Shown: positions 1 through 12,649 of the stretch, one piece after another
Numbering within the stretch: position 1 is the stretch's first letter
Layout of the letters: each line of letters starts with the position of its first letter
From: Cryptomeria japonica
Lineage: Eukaryota; Streptophyta; Pinopsida; Cupressales; Cupressaceae
Assembly (NCBI RefSeq): GCF_030272615.1
Contig: NC_081413.1
Coordinates: forward strand, 557,905,136-557,965,135
Direction of reading: 5' to 3'
DNA: 60,000 nucleotides
Program-made: the position numbers and the translations under genes
Notes under the pieces: model-generated
What the model was told of the DNA's origin: nothing
What the model saw: the letters and a program-made list of their open reading frames with translations, nothing else
Database searches by the model: none

Positions 1-802
1 AGCTTCCACTTATACAACTTACAACAAATGATTTGTTGATAGAAGAAACTCTTGAAATAGGAATACAATCAAAAGACAAGTAAGTACATACAAACCTCCT
101 CAGTTGAAAGTAAAATCTATGTATAAAATGAGTACATTGAATCCCAATCCATAAACACAATAGAGATACCGATGGAGACTTAATTGGATGTAGCATGTCG
201 CACCAAAGTTGTTAGAGTATGCTAAGCTAGTACATAATGTTTCCTAAAGCCACATTAGTATTTTACCCAGATCATTATCTACCAAAACTAGCTATAGTAA
301 TTCTTTTGAGGATTCATTTCATGGTGCTAGATCTTCATTTAGTTCCACTTCTTGTTGGAGAAAAGAACAGTTATTTCTTGAGGTAGATGAATATCACATC
401 AACAAAGGACAAGACCCTTTCTAGAATATAACAAATTCTACTCCAACAAAAGATCATGGGGGTTTCCCTAGAGATATTGAATAAGAGATAGACATCTACT
501 GCTGCATTAAAAGCATTGGCATGTTCTTCATTTATTAATGTAAACTCTCTGTGACGCCACCACAACCAACAAAGGTGTAAAAAGTTGTTTGCAATGCATG
601 GATTTTTAGAATTGTCCTTTGAGAAAACAAAATTAAAGTATGGAAGCAGGATCTGCTAGCTCCTGAGGGAATCTTGATGAAAAATAACTGTAAAATATTT
701 GGGCGAGCTTATATGCAAAATAAGCAAACTAGAAATCTAAATTCAATAAGATGCTCTATTCAATGATGATAATTTCTATTTTCTTGCCTGTGAAGAAAGA
801 CC
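1..802. other. Left flank, no gene recognised
   Basis: This stretch lies 5' of the first CACTA exon. I see no convincing coding frame and no CACTA-type terminal repeat. A short minus frame at 371-565 has no family signature. The 5' end of the transposon may lie here or may be lost. Confidence 0.5.
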
Positions 803-2407
803 ATGTCAAACAATATCAACGAACAACAAAATAAGGAGACAATTGCTAGATTGTGGTCTAACTTGAAAAGAAAAGGTGATGGAAAATGTTATTGTCCGTG
901 TAAAATTTGTAAGGGGTTAAAGACTAGAAGACTTATAATCAAAACAATGAAGAAACATTGTAGGTTGCATGGTCACATTGAAGGTGGACATGATTATCAT
1001 CCATTGGTAATTTTTTCGTTATATCGTGGTGACAATTTATATACATAATAAATCACATGATGATGAGATCATGATCATGGTTTATTTGTTCCTATCAATT
1101 TTATATAGGTCGAGCACTTCGGAGCACATGGTATGGATCAACACAACCCTGAGAATATTATTTTCGAAGTGGACGAACATGGAGGTGTGAATATCGAAGC
1201 TGAAGATAATGATCCCATGGAAGATGATGATCATGAGCTAGAAAACACAATTGAACATGATGGTACAAATACATTGATCCATGACTCATTGAGTACTCGT
1301 GCAACTGATCATGATGATGAAGATGACCTTGATGTTGTTCATGATGTCCCTCTACTTGAGAAGGCATCTGAGGCCCTTTACGAAGGCTCGCAGGCAACTC
1401 TTCTCTCTGTTGTATTGTTGTTGGTGAACTTGAAGGTTATGGATGGTTTATCCAGCATAACAATGTCACGTATGTTAAGGTATGTCATATATGTCATAAT
1501 AAACTGTGAATCATGTTGTACCATTAATATTTTTTATTATAACAAATTATATTTTTTTGCTGTAGATTGATAGGTGAGTTTTTGTTACCACCATCAAATA
1601 TTCTACCTCCCTCATACCGAGAATTATCTGTCATTATGAAAGATATTGGAATGGAGTATCAAGCAATAGATGCTTGTCCCAATGATCATATTATATATCA
1701 CAAACAACTTGAATTTTGAATTGAATGCCTTGAATGTCATATTAGTATATATCGAACAGATCAAATAACAAAAAGGGTTCCTCGCAAGGTTCTTCTCTAT
1801 ATTCCCATTATTCCACGTATGCAACGATTATTCAAGTGCACTAGCTTGGCACAATTTATGGATTACCATGCACGCAATAGAAGTCGAGATGACATTATTC
1901 GAATGCCTACGGATGGTTCAACATTTATGGACATAAAGGAAAAGTGGCCACACTTTAAAGAAGAACCTCGTAATCTCAGGTTTTCATTGGCAGTGGACGG
2001 TGTCAATCCATTTGGAGAGATGAGATCTGTTTACTCAGTGTGGCCTGTTTTTGTTATCAACAATAACATTCCTCCATGGATGTCAATAAAGAGGGAGCAC
2101 ATAATGTTGGCAATGATTGTTCTAGGTATTTTATCATTTAAATATAGTCGTCTAAATTTAATTATAAATATTGCTGTAAAATGGTCATAATAATTAAGTA
2201 ATGTTTTTGTTCATTCAATTAGGTAAGTACCAAGTTAAAGATATGAATGTATATATTGAGCCTCTTATTGATGAGCTGCTGGAGTTATGGAATGATGTCA
2301 CTGTGTATGATGTCTCTAGACCAATAGGACAAAGACAATTTCAATTCCATGCGATGATTCTATGGACAATACACAATACCTCGGGGCTAACACATTTTTG
2401 TGGTATG

Positions 2408-3464
2408 TGTTGGTATTTTGGTATGGTTTTTTCATTGATGTCAACACCTACTGAATACACCTACTTTGGAGATCCAACAACATTCACTGGCAAACAGTAA
2501 ACTGTGCAACAATTACTGGTATATGATTCACCGGCAGGATATATTGTTCATCGGTACTTGGAATGATATGGAAGACACTTGGTAATGTCGAAGACATCAT
2601 GTGGACACTTTATTTTCAAATAATAATCATTGGTATATTCATATTTGCATATTTGCTTTTACTGGCAAATAGGTCCAAGTTATCTAGGGTTACACCGGCA
2701 GGTTTATCTTTTCCAGATCAGCATGGCACGCTGTGGAGATGATTTATTATTTTAAATGCATTAAGCTGACATGTTTAATCGGTTATTGCATTGGATATTA
2801 TATTATTTCTAAAATTTTTTTATTGTAATATCTTGTAGAGCCGACCTACTAAAATTGGTCTTAGGGTATGGTATAAATGTAAGATCTTATTTGTAAGATC
2901 AAGTGTGTAATGCGAAAAAGAATTGTTTGAAGGTATATGCGAGATCAAGCAGAGGTATACACAAAGACATCATTTGAAGGTGAAGTTAGGTTTTTGTAGA
3001 AGCATATCAACATTACATCGGTACTGAATCCAACTTATGAAGATGCTATTTTGTGCAGTACATTATTATTGGATTTAACCATCCAACTGTAGTCAGTGTG
3101 ACTCCCATTTTTGATTGAGCAGTGAGCTCTAGGCTATTGGCCTTTCTGCATGTGCAGACCCCTCTTGTACACTTACTATCTACATTAGTATCATCTGATT
3201 GTGGGTAAGGTTTCCCACCATGGTTTTTCCTCTTATAGGGTTTCCACATACAAATATTGGTGTCATGTGTTGTGGATGACTTTATGTTTATGTTTCATGC
3301 ATTAATCATTACTAGTATAGCAATTTATTGTTAACACTGTCTACCGACATACTTAACTGGTCTACCGGTATTAAGCATTAAGTTGGTTAATAAGTTTTTG
3401 GTTTGAATTTATTAGACAACTGATTCACCCCCCCCCCCCTCTCAGTTTTCTCCGGGACCTAATA
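2408..3464 (+). mobile_element. Solo LTR of a copia-like element in a tnp2 intron
   Basis: The segment begins TGTTGG and ends with a C-run, CTCTCAG and ACCTAATA. It is flanked by the perfect 5-bp duplication GTATG (2,403-2,407 and 3,465-3,469). It shares blocks with the LTRs at 46,315 and 52,061, such as GCAGTGAGCTCTAGGC, TGCATGTGCAG and the TGATTCACCCCCCC..CTCTCAG 3' end. No internal region, primer site or second LTR is present, so it is a solo LTR left by LTR-LTR recombination. The tnp2 coding sequence resumes about 80 bp downstream, after an intron acceptor. Confidence 0.85.
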
Positions 3465-5886
3465 GTATGTTATAGTGTTTAAGTTGTGCATGAACATTAT
3501 AATTTAAAAAATTATCATATTTAATCCAATTATACATTATCTTGTAGGTCTTCAAACAAAGGGAAAATTTGCATGTCCTGTTTGTGGTCCAAAGATGAAA
3601 TATCGTCATTCAAAAAGTTTAGGAAAGCATGTGTTTGATGAGTATAGGCACTTTCTCCACAAAAATCATAAGTATCGAAATACTAAAAAAAAATCTTTTC
3701 AATGGGAAAGAAGAGAGTACATCAAAGCCATGAAGAATGACACCTCACATGTGGAAGTTGGAATACAATAGAATTAACCGTCAAGGTAATGCCATTCCAT
3801 CTATTGGTTTGTCATAAAACATCTTTTCTATTTTGTTTAGTTTATTGATGATGTGATTGATGATCATGAAGGTCATGAAGGCATAAATGACCACCTTCCT
3901 AAGGGAATAAAAAGTTATCCCCGACAATTTAGTACGTTGCCCTACTATGAGCAGTTACAAATTGTTCATTTGTTTGATAGTATGCATATTGGAAAGAATA
4001 TAATAGAGATGGTATGGAAAATATTGGATGGAAGGTTTTGCAAAGACAAAATTGTCAAAATATGTAGTGACATTCAAGATTCCAATCATGCAATGATAAA
4101 TGTCATTCAATCAAATAGTCATGGAGACCAGATTAATATAAGTGAGCTTCCTTGGTTAATAACGAACCATGAAAGCAATGCTATAAAGGAAGTCATACAA
4201 AAAATTTGATTTCCGACAGGATTTGCTACGAACATAAACAGTCTCATATCAAAGAAAAGTGAATTTGGGTCAGGGATGAAAATGCATGATTGGCATACCT
4301 TCATTAAGGTAATTCATGTTCTTGTGTTTTTAGTATGTATTTAAGTACTGCACGTATGTGTACTTTTCATTATGTTACAAAAAAATGAAAAGATATTTTT
4401 ATAATTGTTGCAGTACGTTCTACCTCTATGTCTCCCAGACAACTTCGACAATAATGTCAAGCAAGTCATATATGATCTTGGAAAATACATGAGGTAGGTA
4501 GTGATATTTATTTAGTTTGATTTATAGATATTATATTTGTGATTTGTTTTACTTGTTATGTAATATATATTTTTGCATCTTGAATACCTTGTAGGTGGTT
4601 GTCATGTAAAGAAATCCATAAAGATGATATAAAATATTGGAAGAGAAAAATTCCTCATTTAATGTGTGAAATGCGAAAGTGTCTACCTCCAACTTTTTTC
4701 AATGCACAAGAACACTACCTCATACACCAAGTTGAGGAGATTGAATTATGTGGACTTGTACACACTAGGTCAATGTGGATGGTTGAGAGGAACTTGAAAT
4801 TTTTGAAGGTTTTGGTTCGACAAAGAGCACTCCTGAGGGTTCTATGGTCGAGGGATATATGGTATACCAGACTATGGTGTACATTTCTGAATATCTTCCT
4901 AAGTTTGCAGCAAAGATCCACATGGATCACATTTGGGATCCCAACACCATTAACAAATTCGAAGGGGAGTACTTGACGGGGAAAGATAGATTGAGGAAAG
5001 TGAGAGGTAATTATAAGATGTTATTGTATTTAATTAATTCTTAATCTTCAAAATAAATCGATTGTAAGATGCCTATTTATTTTTTGTACAGTTGGTTGAG
5101 AGTGGGATGCACTACATTTGTATATTGCAAACAATCTTGATTGGATGATGATATGGATTGAATGTTGTCAACATTTTGGATGCACGTTAACATGGGAAGG
5201 TGTGGCTTCATTGGTTAAAGAAGCACATCGTAATGGAGATTCTAATGTTACGCAAAGGGAAATTGATTTAGCATATGGTTTAAGAGATAAACAGGTACGT
5301 ATAAATTTATTAATCACCCATATGTTTATCAACTCACAATGCAAAATTTTTTACATGTTTGACATATCACAGGTCAAATACCACAATGCTATGTGCTGAA
5401 ATGGTCATAAATTTCGCATAAAAAAGTTGAATGACACAAAGAAAACTTATGATTTTGGCATCACTGCAGTCTTTGAGGTGACAAATATTTCATTGAGAAA
5501 TGACATTCATCCTCAATAGTCTCAAAATCGATACTATGGCATTTTGGATGATATACTTGAGTGTGACTTTAATTCCTTCAAATTAGTTTTGTTCGTCGTC
5601 AAATGGTACAGGCTACGATTAAATAAAAATGACCCTGATAGAACTTTTATTGAACATGATAATGGTTTTATAATGCTAAATACAAGGTCATTTGAACCAG
5701 TTGGGGATGAGCCCTATGTTCTTCCAAGCCAATGTGAGCAAGTATTTTACTCAGAGGTTCCACATAAACTGGGTTGGTCATTTGTTGTTAGACATGATCA
5801 AAGAGGAAGGCCGATAAAGTATAATGTGATGGAAGAAGAAGATACCGAAGAAGTAGAAGATGAAGTGGATGATGATCACGATTGAT

Positions 5887-6129
5887 AGTTTCCCAATGAC
5901 GATGAAGAAGAACAAGAAGAAGAAGAAGATGATGATGATGATGACGATGACGGTAATGGTGATGGTGATGGTGATGGTGATGGTGATGGTGATGGTGATG
6001 GTGATGGTGATGGTGATGGTGATGGTGATGATGGTGATGATGATGGAGAAGATGTTGATGATGATGATGATGACAATGACGATGATGACGATGACGATGA
6101 TGACGACGATGATGACGACGACGACGACG

Positions 6130-6215
<86 letters not shown>
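5887..6215 (+). repeat. GAT/GGTGAT microsatellite forming the acidic tail of the DUF4216 region
   Basis: There are three blocks: GAAGAAGAT-type repeats, about a dozen GGTGAT units (about 5,955-6,030), then mixed GAC/GAT and a long pure GAT run (about 6,133-6,210). In one frame this reads as Glu/Asp, Asp-Gly and poly-Asp, following on from the acidic end EEEDTEEVEDEVDDDHD of the DUF4216-like exon. A TGA at 5,884-5,886 now separates them. It probably grew by slippage from a genuine acidic tail. Met-rich and Ser-rich readings of the same DNA are artefacts. Confidence 0.85.
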
Positions 6216-6688
6216 GGTGATTGTTTATTACCTATGTGATGGATGGTGATTTATGATACATATGTGATGGATTACATATTTATGATGACACATGATATGT
6301 GATGCTAATTGTGATGCTCAATTACATATATGATGACACATCATGTGATGTTTCTGATGCTTATGATACGTATGTATTTATTGTTTATCAATTTACAAAT
6401 GTAGTAATGATTATGATGCTGAATTGATGGTGTTGATTTTAGGTATAGTCCTTGTGTGATGCTGTCACCCTTGGTGGGAACAGGTCATTGACTACAGACA
6501 TCGTCAACCATTTAGTTGAGGATCCTGCATAGTCTACATAAAGTAAAGGTAAGGAATTAAAAAATTTACAATGATTTTGATGACAACATCTTTTTATTAT
6601 TTAATACTCTTTTTGTCTACAAAGTTCATGTTGTGTATTATGTAATTTCGCTAACGTTTTTAATACTTTTTCTTTGTCATAGGCTGAC
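6216..6688 (+). other. Spacer between the two CACTA genes
   Basis: AT-rich and rich in TGATG words, with no coding frame that I recognise. It separates the acidic repeat tail of the first gene from the first Met of the second gene at about 6,690. Confidence 0.5.
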
Positions 6689-6689
6689 A

Positions 6690-9612
6690 TGGATCCATCA
6701 CATATCACAGAAAAAGATGTAGCTTGCAACACTTCTACCAAGCAGGTAAACCTCATTGTAATTGTACAAATTAGATAGGAGCAAACTGTTACATTATTAT
6801 GTTCTTTTTCTTAGTGATTTATACTAATTTTGTAATTGTTAATGATATTCTTGACACAGACGGATGTTCGGGGAAAGGGAAAGGGAGTTGCAGTATCTGA
6901 GCACCTTTCAATGGATGTGGAATCATTAGGGTTAAGCAATGATGACCCTGAAGATCCCACAGACCTTGTGAAATTCTTTAAAATGCCTCTTATAAAAATT
7001 AGAAAATAGATTGTTGCTTTGGCAGCCGTGCATCCTACCATTGATGAGATATGACAGAGGGTGGAACTATTGTTTAAGACAACAGAAAACTTGCAAGTAA
7101 GCAGTAATGAAAGCTTTTAATTATAACAAAAGCTCAATAATGGTTTATATTTTTTTCTCGTTTATGTCATTAACTAAAATATGTACGTATTATTTTTATA
7201 GCAATTTATCCGCCCTCATGAAAGTCGTTCCCACTATCAGGGTGTTGCAGGATCTTCAGGTGATGATGATTTTCTTGTATTATCACTTGCTTGGCTTATC
7301 ACTCTGAGTACCCAAAACACATCATACTTGATACTGTCAATTTTCAAAATAAAGGTTCATCCTTGTTTACAATTCTTACACTTTTCGTATATTTAATGTT
7401 TGATATATTTAATGTATTATTCTTTAGGTGCTTCCAATGTTACTGTGCAAATGCCGCCACTGCCTCACCAGAGGTCACCCTCACCTGTATTGCCAACTGC
7501 AATGTCGGCAACGTGTAGCATGCAGACATCCTCTAGTGCATGTCATATTGGCCTGCCCACTGTTGGTAGATCCCTCTTTTGCTCTATCTTCTGTCATGTG
7601 TTTATTTACCTTCAAGCTTTCTTTCTTGAATTCTAATGCCATTTCATAGTGGATTCAACTTTTGTAGGAGGAGATGCACATGAGGATGTGCCAGAGGCGA
7701 CTACTGCTTATAACATACCATCATTTCCTGGATCTTCTCGTATTGCTAGTACGGGAACGTTGCAGGCCACATTGGTGGTGAGCGACGAAGAAATGATTCC
7801 CTTAAAGATACAAAAGGTTCTAGGTACTTTAAAATTATTATTATATATACTCTAATTGTAATTTACTTTATGATCACTTGTTGTGGACTAATGATCCCAT
7901 GAATTTTTTGCAGGCAATGATATTTTCGATAAACATGTTAGCGACATTGCATTGTAGATATTTGGGCCCACCATACGTAAAAGGTGGTACATCATATGTG
8001 AACTAACCCTAATCCACTTTTGATTTCATATCATTGCTAGAATAGTTTTCCTTTGATCTATTTCTTGAAGTGTAGTAAATGTAGCTTCAGTTCATTTCTA
8101 AATCTAACAAGTTTGTTTTTGCTTTAAAAGGTGGAATGACCGAGAAAAAAGGTTAAAAGATTAAATGACAAACCAAATGGTTGAGTGGTTTGGAAATGAC
8201 ACCTTTGACGAAACCAAGCTCCTTGAAAAAGATGGCTCATATTTAAAGTATGTGAGGGACTAATACAGGATCCATTTGGAGAGGAACCTAAAGTATGAAC
8301 GTCCCCCCATGATTCCAAAGAGGGAGTGGAAGGACCTGATTTTGGATGCCAAGGAGAAAATTGAAAGGAAAAAAGGAAATACACCACTAGACACCAGAAG
8401 AAGGTACATGATACTATTGAGAATGTAATTATGTACTAATTAATTACTCTTTATATTTATATAATCTAACATATTTCAAACTTTTTATAGACTGAGTGAC
8501 ACGTCAAAGGCAACCAAGGAAAGGCAAGAAAAGCACGGGCAACACAAACTCAGCTCTGGTGGTTATATGAAACTTGCTGCATGAATTGTAAGTATCTCAT
8601 GTAAACAAAATATTGCATCAAAATATTAATAAATTGTAAACTTTTTTTTTTATCAAACAATGCAAGCAAAATTCATAGTACCAAGCAAAAATATAGGGCT
8701 CTGAATTCAATAGAGCGCCCATAGAAGATGACAAGAGAATTGTCTACCAGCAAGGCTATTCAGCCATGGCTAATCGGCTATGAGAATTGAGTGGGCATAC
8801 ACAACATTCGAGAGCATCTGTCACACAGGTAAATATGGTAAATGGAAGTTGTTTCAAATTGAATACTTTACCAATAATCTAATTGATGTTGAGTTCCAAC
8901 ATAAAGTGACTATATTTGTTTTAAATAAGAAAGCAATGATAACAATGTGCATGTCATTGGAATGCAGCCTGCTAATTGTGAAACACCACCTGCACATGAA
9001 GGTCTGGATGTGCATCCCAATAGTGGAGGTATCCATTTGCTATTCAAATTTATTTATTTAGCTATTAATACAAGTATATATATCTTAATTTGTAATTAGA
9101 GTAGTAATTAATGTAACCTTTTGTTAATATTTTAGAGCATGTAGTCGGTGGTGAGCAAGTGGAGCATGATCTGGGTACACAACCTCAAGAACATGATGTT
9201 CCCCACTCAAGTAAAGAGGACCACTATTATTGATTTAAACAAATATAATTGCAATTGGTGTTCAACATTAATGTAACCTTTAGTATTTTAACTCCAGATG
9301 ATCTAGAGGGTGTTCAACATGTTGAGGTTGAGGCTACACAAAATGATGTGGCCCCATCAGGTAAAGAGCACATGTTCTCTAAATTAATGAAATATTTGTA
9401 ACAATAATAATTTTTTTTTGAATTTAACCCATTTCTTTGTTATTGCAGAGGACCCCCCTTCGCTTCAATGTCCTCGTCCTCAGTATAGGACTAGGCATAC
9501 ATTGAGATCATGAGCAGTTGGCGGAACATCTGCAGAGGGGGGAAATGATGAAGAAACCGATGTTCCACTTAGTATTTTCATAGCTTCAAAGAAAAAACAA
9601 AGAAAGAAATGA
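6690..9612 (+). pseudogene. Second CACTA gene, Transposase_24-like
   Basis: A multi-exon frame starting MDPSHITEKDVACNTSTKQ. Further exons include 6,860-7,095 (GKGKGVAVSEHLS), about 7,430-7,565 (Pro/Ser-rich), 7,668-7,825, and a central part at 8,131-8,405 and 8,490-8,583. The central part has a basic/aromatic pattern typical of plant Transposase_24 proteins: NQMVEWFGNDTFDE, PKREWKDLILDAKEK, and KHGQHKLSSGGYMKL. Downstream acidic/Pro exons end at 9,612 after a basic KKKQRKK that could be a nuclear signal. In-frame stops (after KIRK, DEI, RLKD, KYVRD and LRS) show decay. In the family this gene lies next to tnp2. The domain call is by eye. Confidence 0.6.
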
Positions 9613-9863
9613 TTGAAATCTAACTAATTTGATAATGACTAATTTTTTATGTGTTAGTGAATGTAATTATGTGTTAATTAATGGTTATGGATGATATGTT
9701 TTAATTAATAATGATGAATGTTGTGTGTTGATTAATGTTAATCAATGTTATGTGTTAATGAACATTGTGCGATATTAATGAATGAATGCTATATTTTATT
9801 AATGGTAGAAAGAATTAATGAATGAATGTTATAAGATGTTAACAGGGAATTTAGAGTGATGTT

Positions 9864-9887
9864 AAGGGGGGGTGGGGGGGAAAGGGG
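9864..9887 (+). other. G-rich tract with quadruplex potential
   Basis: Seven G, one T, seven G, AAA, then four G. The runs are long enough to split into four G-tracts of three or more on the plus strand. Slippage or ordinary low complexity is an equally good explanation of origin. Confidence 0.5.
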
Positions 9888-10175
9888 CCAAATGAGCTTC
9901 CACCTTCATGTGGTTGGCCCTGTTAAGTAAAGAATATTAAACTATTCTCGAAACCAAGCGAAGCTGAACAAGGTAACACACTTTTCAATATTTCATTATG
10001 TTGCACAGTTAGTGTTATTGAATGATGTATATTGAATCTTAATTGCAGGGTGCAAGTGGAGCCAACATGAACAACAACACCAGAAGTTGCTGGGTATAAT
10101 GAACTCCCATATTGTCTTGTCTATACACAAACAATATGAGTTGCTTCAAGTGTTGATATCCAATGTAGCACTGCA

Positions 10176-10280
10176 TAAGTTATGAATATGCCTCATCCTT
10201 GTAAGTTTTTCTATTACTTGTAAGTAATGAATATGCCTCATCCTTGTAAGTTTTTTATTACTTGTAAGTCATGAATATTG
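10176..10280 (+). repeat. 45-bp tandem duplication
   Basis: Two full copies and a partial third of a unit containing ATGAATATGCCTCATCCTTG and ATTACTTGTAAGT. Successive copies start at about 10,182, 10,227 and 10,271. No function suggested. Confidence 0.75.
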
Positions 10281-11328
10281 CTCTTTAGTTGTTTAAAATT
10301 AAATGAAAATCTTTAATGAATACAAAAAACTATATACATATGCAGGCGCACCATGGTTGAGATGGTCCAACTCCCTAGTCTCACTCTATGACTAAGCTCA
10401 TGCCATATCTAAATCAAAGATATCTCAAATACATGGTCAGTGGAAAATCACCAAGAGAACGGTAAAAATTGTGTTTGAGATTGTATCATGGATTCTTTTA
10501 AGGATTGTATCATGGATGCAAAAAATCTCTTCATTAATCCTTGACTCATGATTGCTATAATACTTCTTTAGACTTCTCATGTCATTTGTTGCACTTCTTC
10601 ACTATTTTGGACTGAGTTTCAACTATGAGTTTGCCTTGACTTATGACTGCCCCTAGCTTTGTCCTATCTTTGTAAGCTTCCTCTTTAAATTGTGGTTGTA
10701 GCTTTGATAATACCTTTTTAATGTTGCACTATTTGTAAGGAGGAAAAATCCTAATGCATGTTGCAAATAGTGTTCTAGTGACTGAGACTGACCTAATGCA
10801 TCTTAGAATGGCATAAATTGTGAGCATGGAGATATAGTAGATGAGTTCAAGATTGTTGTTATAGAAATTATTTGATTTCTGTGCTTGAAATTTATGTATA
10901 TACACTATTTATAGTCTACTCTATATTTCCTACTCAGCTAATCCTATTTGTTTAAAATGAAATGTGAACTGATGAATTGTATTCTATAGATGACCAGTGC
11001 CTTTCTTCATTGTTCAATTTAAATAACCCTAAATTACCCAAATGAAACCAGTAAAATATTTAAAAGCATACCAGATGACAACACAAATTTTAGGCTCAAA
11101 GTTAATGGTCTGTATATTTATATTCAATTTGGAAAATCTTACAAAACTTAGATAGTTTTTTGTGAAACACTAGAAAAAACGCAGATAAATTTCTGCAGAG
11201 TTTCTTTACAAATTCTTGTGATCATTTTTCCTTTTTCTTGGTATCCAATTATAACATTATGGATGCATACAAGATTCAAACATCCCTTAGGAAAATTAGT
11301 TACAACCATAGCTTCTTTCAAGAAGCAG

Positions 11329-12426
11329 TTACAAGTCTTTTTCTATCACAACAGCCTTTTCGGTTGGTAACTCTTCTGCAACATCTTCTAACTATCTCGG
11401 AGCATCTTCCAATTGTTCTGGAGCATCTTCCTCTTGCACCACATACCTTTTGATCCACTCTTGGAACACATCATCAGTAGGCCATGAGTAGCCAACAATC
11501 TTTTTCTCTAACTTAAGTAACCTTTTCCAAGAGTTTCTTATTTTCCTCACCTTTGATTCCAAAAAACCGTAATGTGATTTTATCTTTTCTATCTCCTCAA
11601 TTGTTTTAACAAACAAAGAGGTGTCATCTTTGTTAACGATTTCATTTACCCTCAAAGACAAATTAGCTCCCAGCTCATCAAGCCATACCTGTTTGTCCTT
11701 CAACTGATTTTGGCCGACAAAACGCCCAGGAAATAATTCAAATTTATGCTTAGTATATTCTTTCCTATGCAAGTTATCTTTCCTCTCTACATTGGCTCTT
11801 CCTTCTGCTAACTTGGTCAAACCTTTTGCCAACTCACATGTGGATTTTATAGTAACATCAGATCTCGCTTCATCATAGGATGCACACATAAATTCTAAAT
11901 CCACTTCTCTTGGCATCCACTTATTCAAAATAGGCTCTAAAATAGCCTTGTCCTCATTTAACTCACACAGAGTGTCTAAAATTGTTTTCATATTAGTGTG
12001 CACAGTGGGGGCCTCTACTATATTAGCAAAACTCAAAATGGTGGCCTTTACCTTCTCTTCATACTTACTTGCAAACAAGGCTTGAGCCTGTTTCATTTTT
12101 TCCAACTCATGTTGAAAAGTCTCAGCTGGTTGAAAACTAGAAGGCATAGGAGAAGGGGGGAATTCTATAATAGGACAGGTAGGTGGAGGTCTTGCTGGAG
12201 AAGAAGAGATTGCCAGGGTAGAGGACTCACCTCCTTGGTGTTGTCCTACCAACTAACTCTGAATTCTAGCAATAATAGTATCCCTGTTGGCTACCTCCTT
12301 TTTGGCTTCATTATAAGCCTTTAAAATTGTCCGATCAGATAGAACTTGCACTACTTTTACCTTTTGACTTTTCCTCATTCGACAATGGGCTAAAATTCCT
12401 TTTGCTATTTCATGAATGGTAACCAT
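11329..12426 (-). pseudogene. Unknown ORF of a pol-less LTR-type element
   Basis: A minus-strand frame of 366 codons starting MVTIHEIAKGILAHC at 12,426 and ending at a TAA at 11,329-11,331. It is interrupted only by two TAG codons (12,253-12,255 and 11,392-11,394), both explainable as CAG to TAG. No shift of frame is needed. I recognise no domain. The N-terminal third is Pro/Ser-rich (SSPARPPPTCP), the middle is charged and helical (ELEKMKQAQALFASKYEEK), and the C-terminus repeats EDAPEQLEDAPR-like units. It lies downstream, in the minus direction, of the TCGA-rich LTR-like segment at 12,650-13,262, so it is probably the body of a truncated retroelement. Confidence 0.5.
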
Positions 12427-12649
12427 CGTGCACTTTAACCCAACAAAACCACACTAGCTGTGCAATCAAATAGAACTTGATCGGTCTTTATCATGTCCTG
12501 ACCTGACAGTTTACCTCACTAATCACGCACCAAGCAGTTAAGGCTAACAGTCTTCGCTATTTCGCGAACGGTAATTGTCCCGCTCATTTGGGCTACGAAA
12601 TAGCACCCACTGTTGGATCGTCCTCGAGATACCCGCTCTTTAACAACTT
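12427..12649 (-). other. Leader between the LTR-like segment and the unknown ORF
   Basis: On the minus strand a short frame starts MSGTITVREIAKTV near 12,583. It echoes the MVTIHEIAKGI start of the ORF at 12,426, as if the leader and ORF start were duplicated. The sequence around 12,600-12,645 would be the place for a primer site, but I cannot name a matching tRNA. Confidence 0.35.

Larger units (their letters stand above)
803..6215 (+). pseudogene. CACTA tnp2-type transposase pseudogene
   Basis: The likely product cut and moved the CACTA element by binding its ends. Parts in order: an N-terminal zinc-finger-like Transpos_assoc region (803-1,006, with CYCPCKICKG and a HGHIEGGHDYHP segment); an acidic linker (from 1,109); the tnp2 core (about 1,570-2,400, with IPRMQRLFKC, EEPRNLRFSLAVDGVNPFGE and PPWMSIKRE). 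The core resumes at about 3,548-3,770 (TKGKFACPVCGPK) and 3,850-4,210 (FDSMHIGKNI). A DUF4218-like part covers about 4,415-5,010 (LPPTFFNAQEH) and a DUF4216-like part about 5,520-5,880 (QCEQVFYSEVPHKLGWSFVV). Introns have GT..AG ends, for example 1,007-1,108. Breaks include a stop after QLEF near 1,720, a stop at 4,207-4,209 and a frameshift near 4,815. The family assignment is firm; exact exon borders are inferred. Confidence 0.8.
803..9612 (+). mobile_element. Decayed CACTA (En/Spm-like) DNA transposon
   Basis: Two adjacent plus-strand genes match the usual coding content of plant CACTA elements: a tnp2-type transposase (803 to about 6,215) followed by a gene with a Transposase_24-like region (about 6,690-9,612). 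Both are broken into exons by AT-rich introns with GT..AG borders, and both carry stops and a frameshift, so the copy is dead. I could not find the terminal inverted repeats (CACTA..TAGTG) or a 3-bp target duplication, so the outer limits given are simply the coding limits. A solo LTR (2,408-3,464) landed inside it later. Confidence 0.75.
9613..11328. other. Non-coding stretch 3' of the CACTA genes
   Basis: No gene recognised. It holds TTAATG-rich low-complexity DNA (9,640-9,840), a G-rich tract (9,864-9,887) and a short tandem duplication (10,176-10,280). The rest is unremarkable AT-rich sequence. The 3' end of the CACTA element should be here, but no matching terminal repeat was found. Confidence 0.5.

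Noticed and set aside
371-565. Short minus-strand frame near the left edge
   Set aside because: No domain, no neighbouring frame that continues it, and length expected by chance.
1-802. CACTA terminal inverted repeat at the left end
   Set aside because: No CACTA start was found in this stretch and no matching end after 9,612, so the element ends are left open.
5860-6249. Met-rich and Ser/Pro-rich open frames through the GAT repeat
   Set aside because: They are out-of-frame readings of a microsatellite; the Asp/Glu/Gly frame is the one that continues the transposase.
9895-9910. AGCTTCCAC match between position 1 and about 9,894
   Set aside because: A nine-base direct match with no further similarity, expected by chance.
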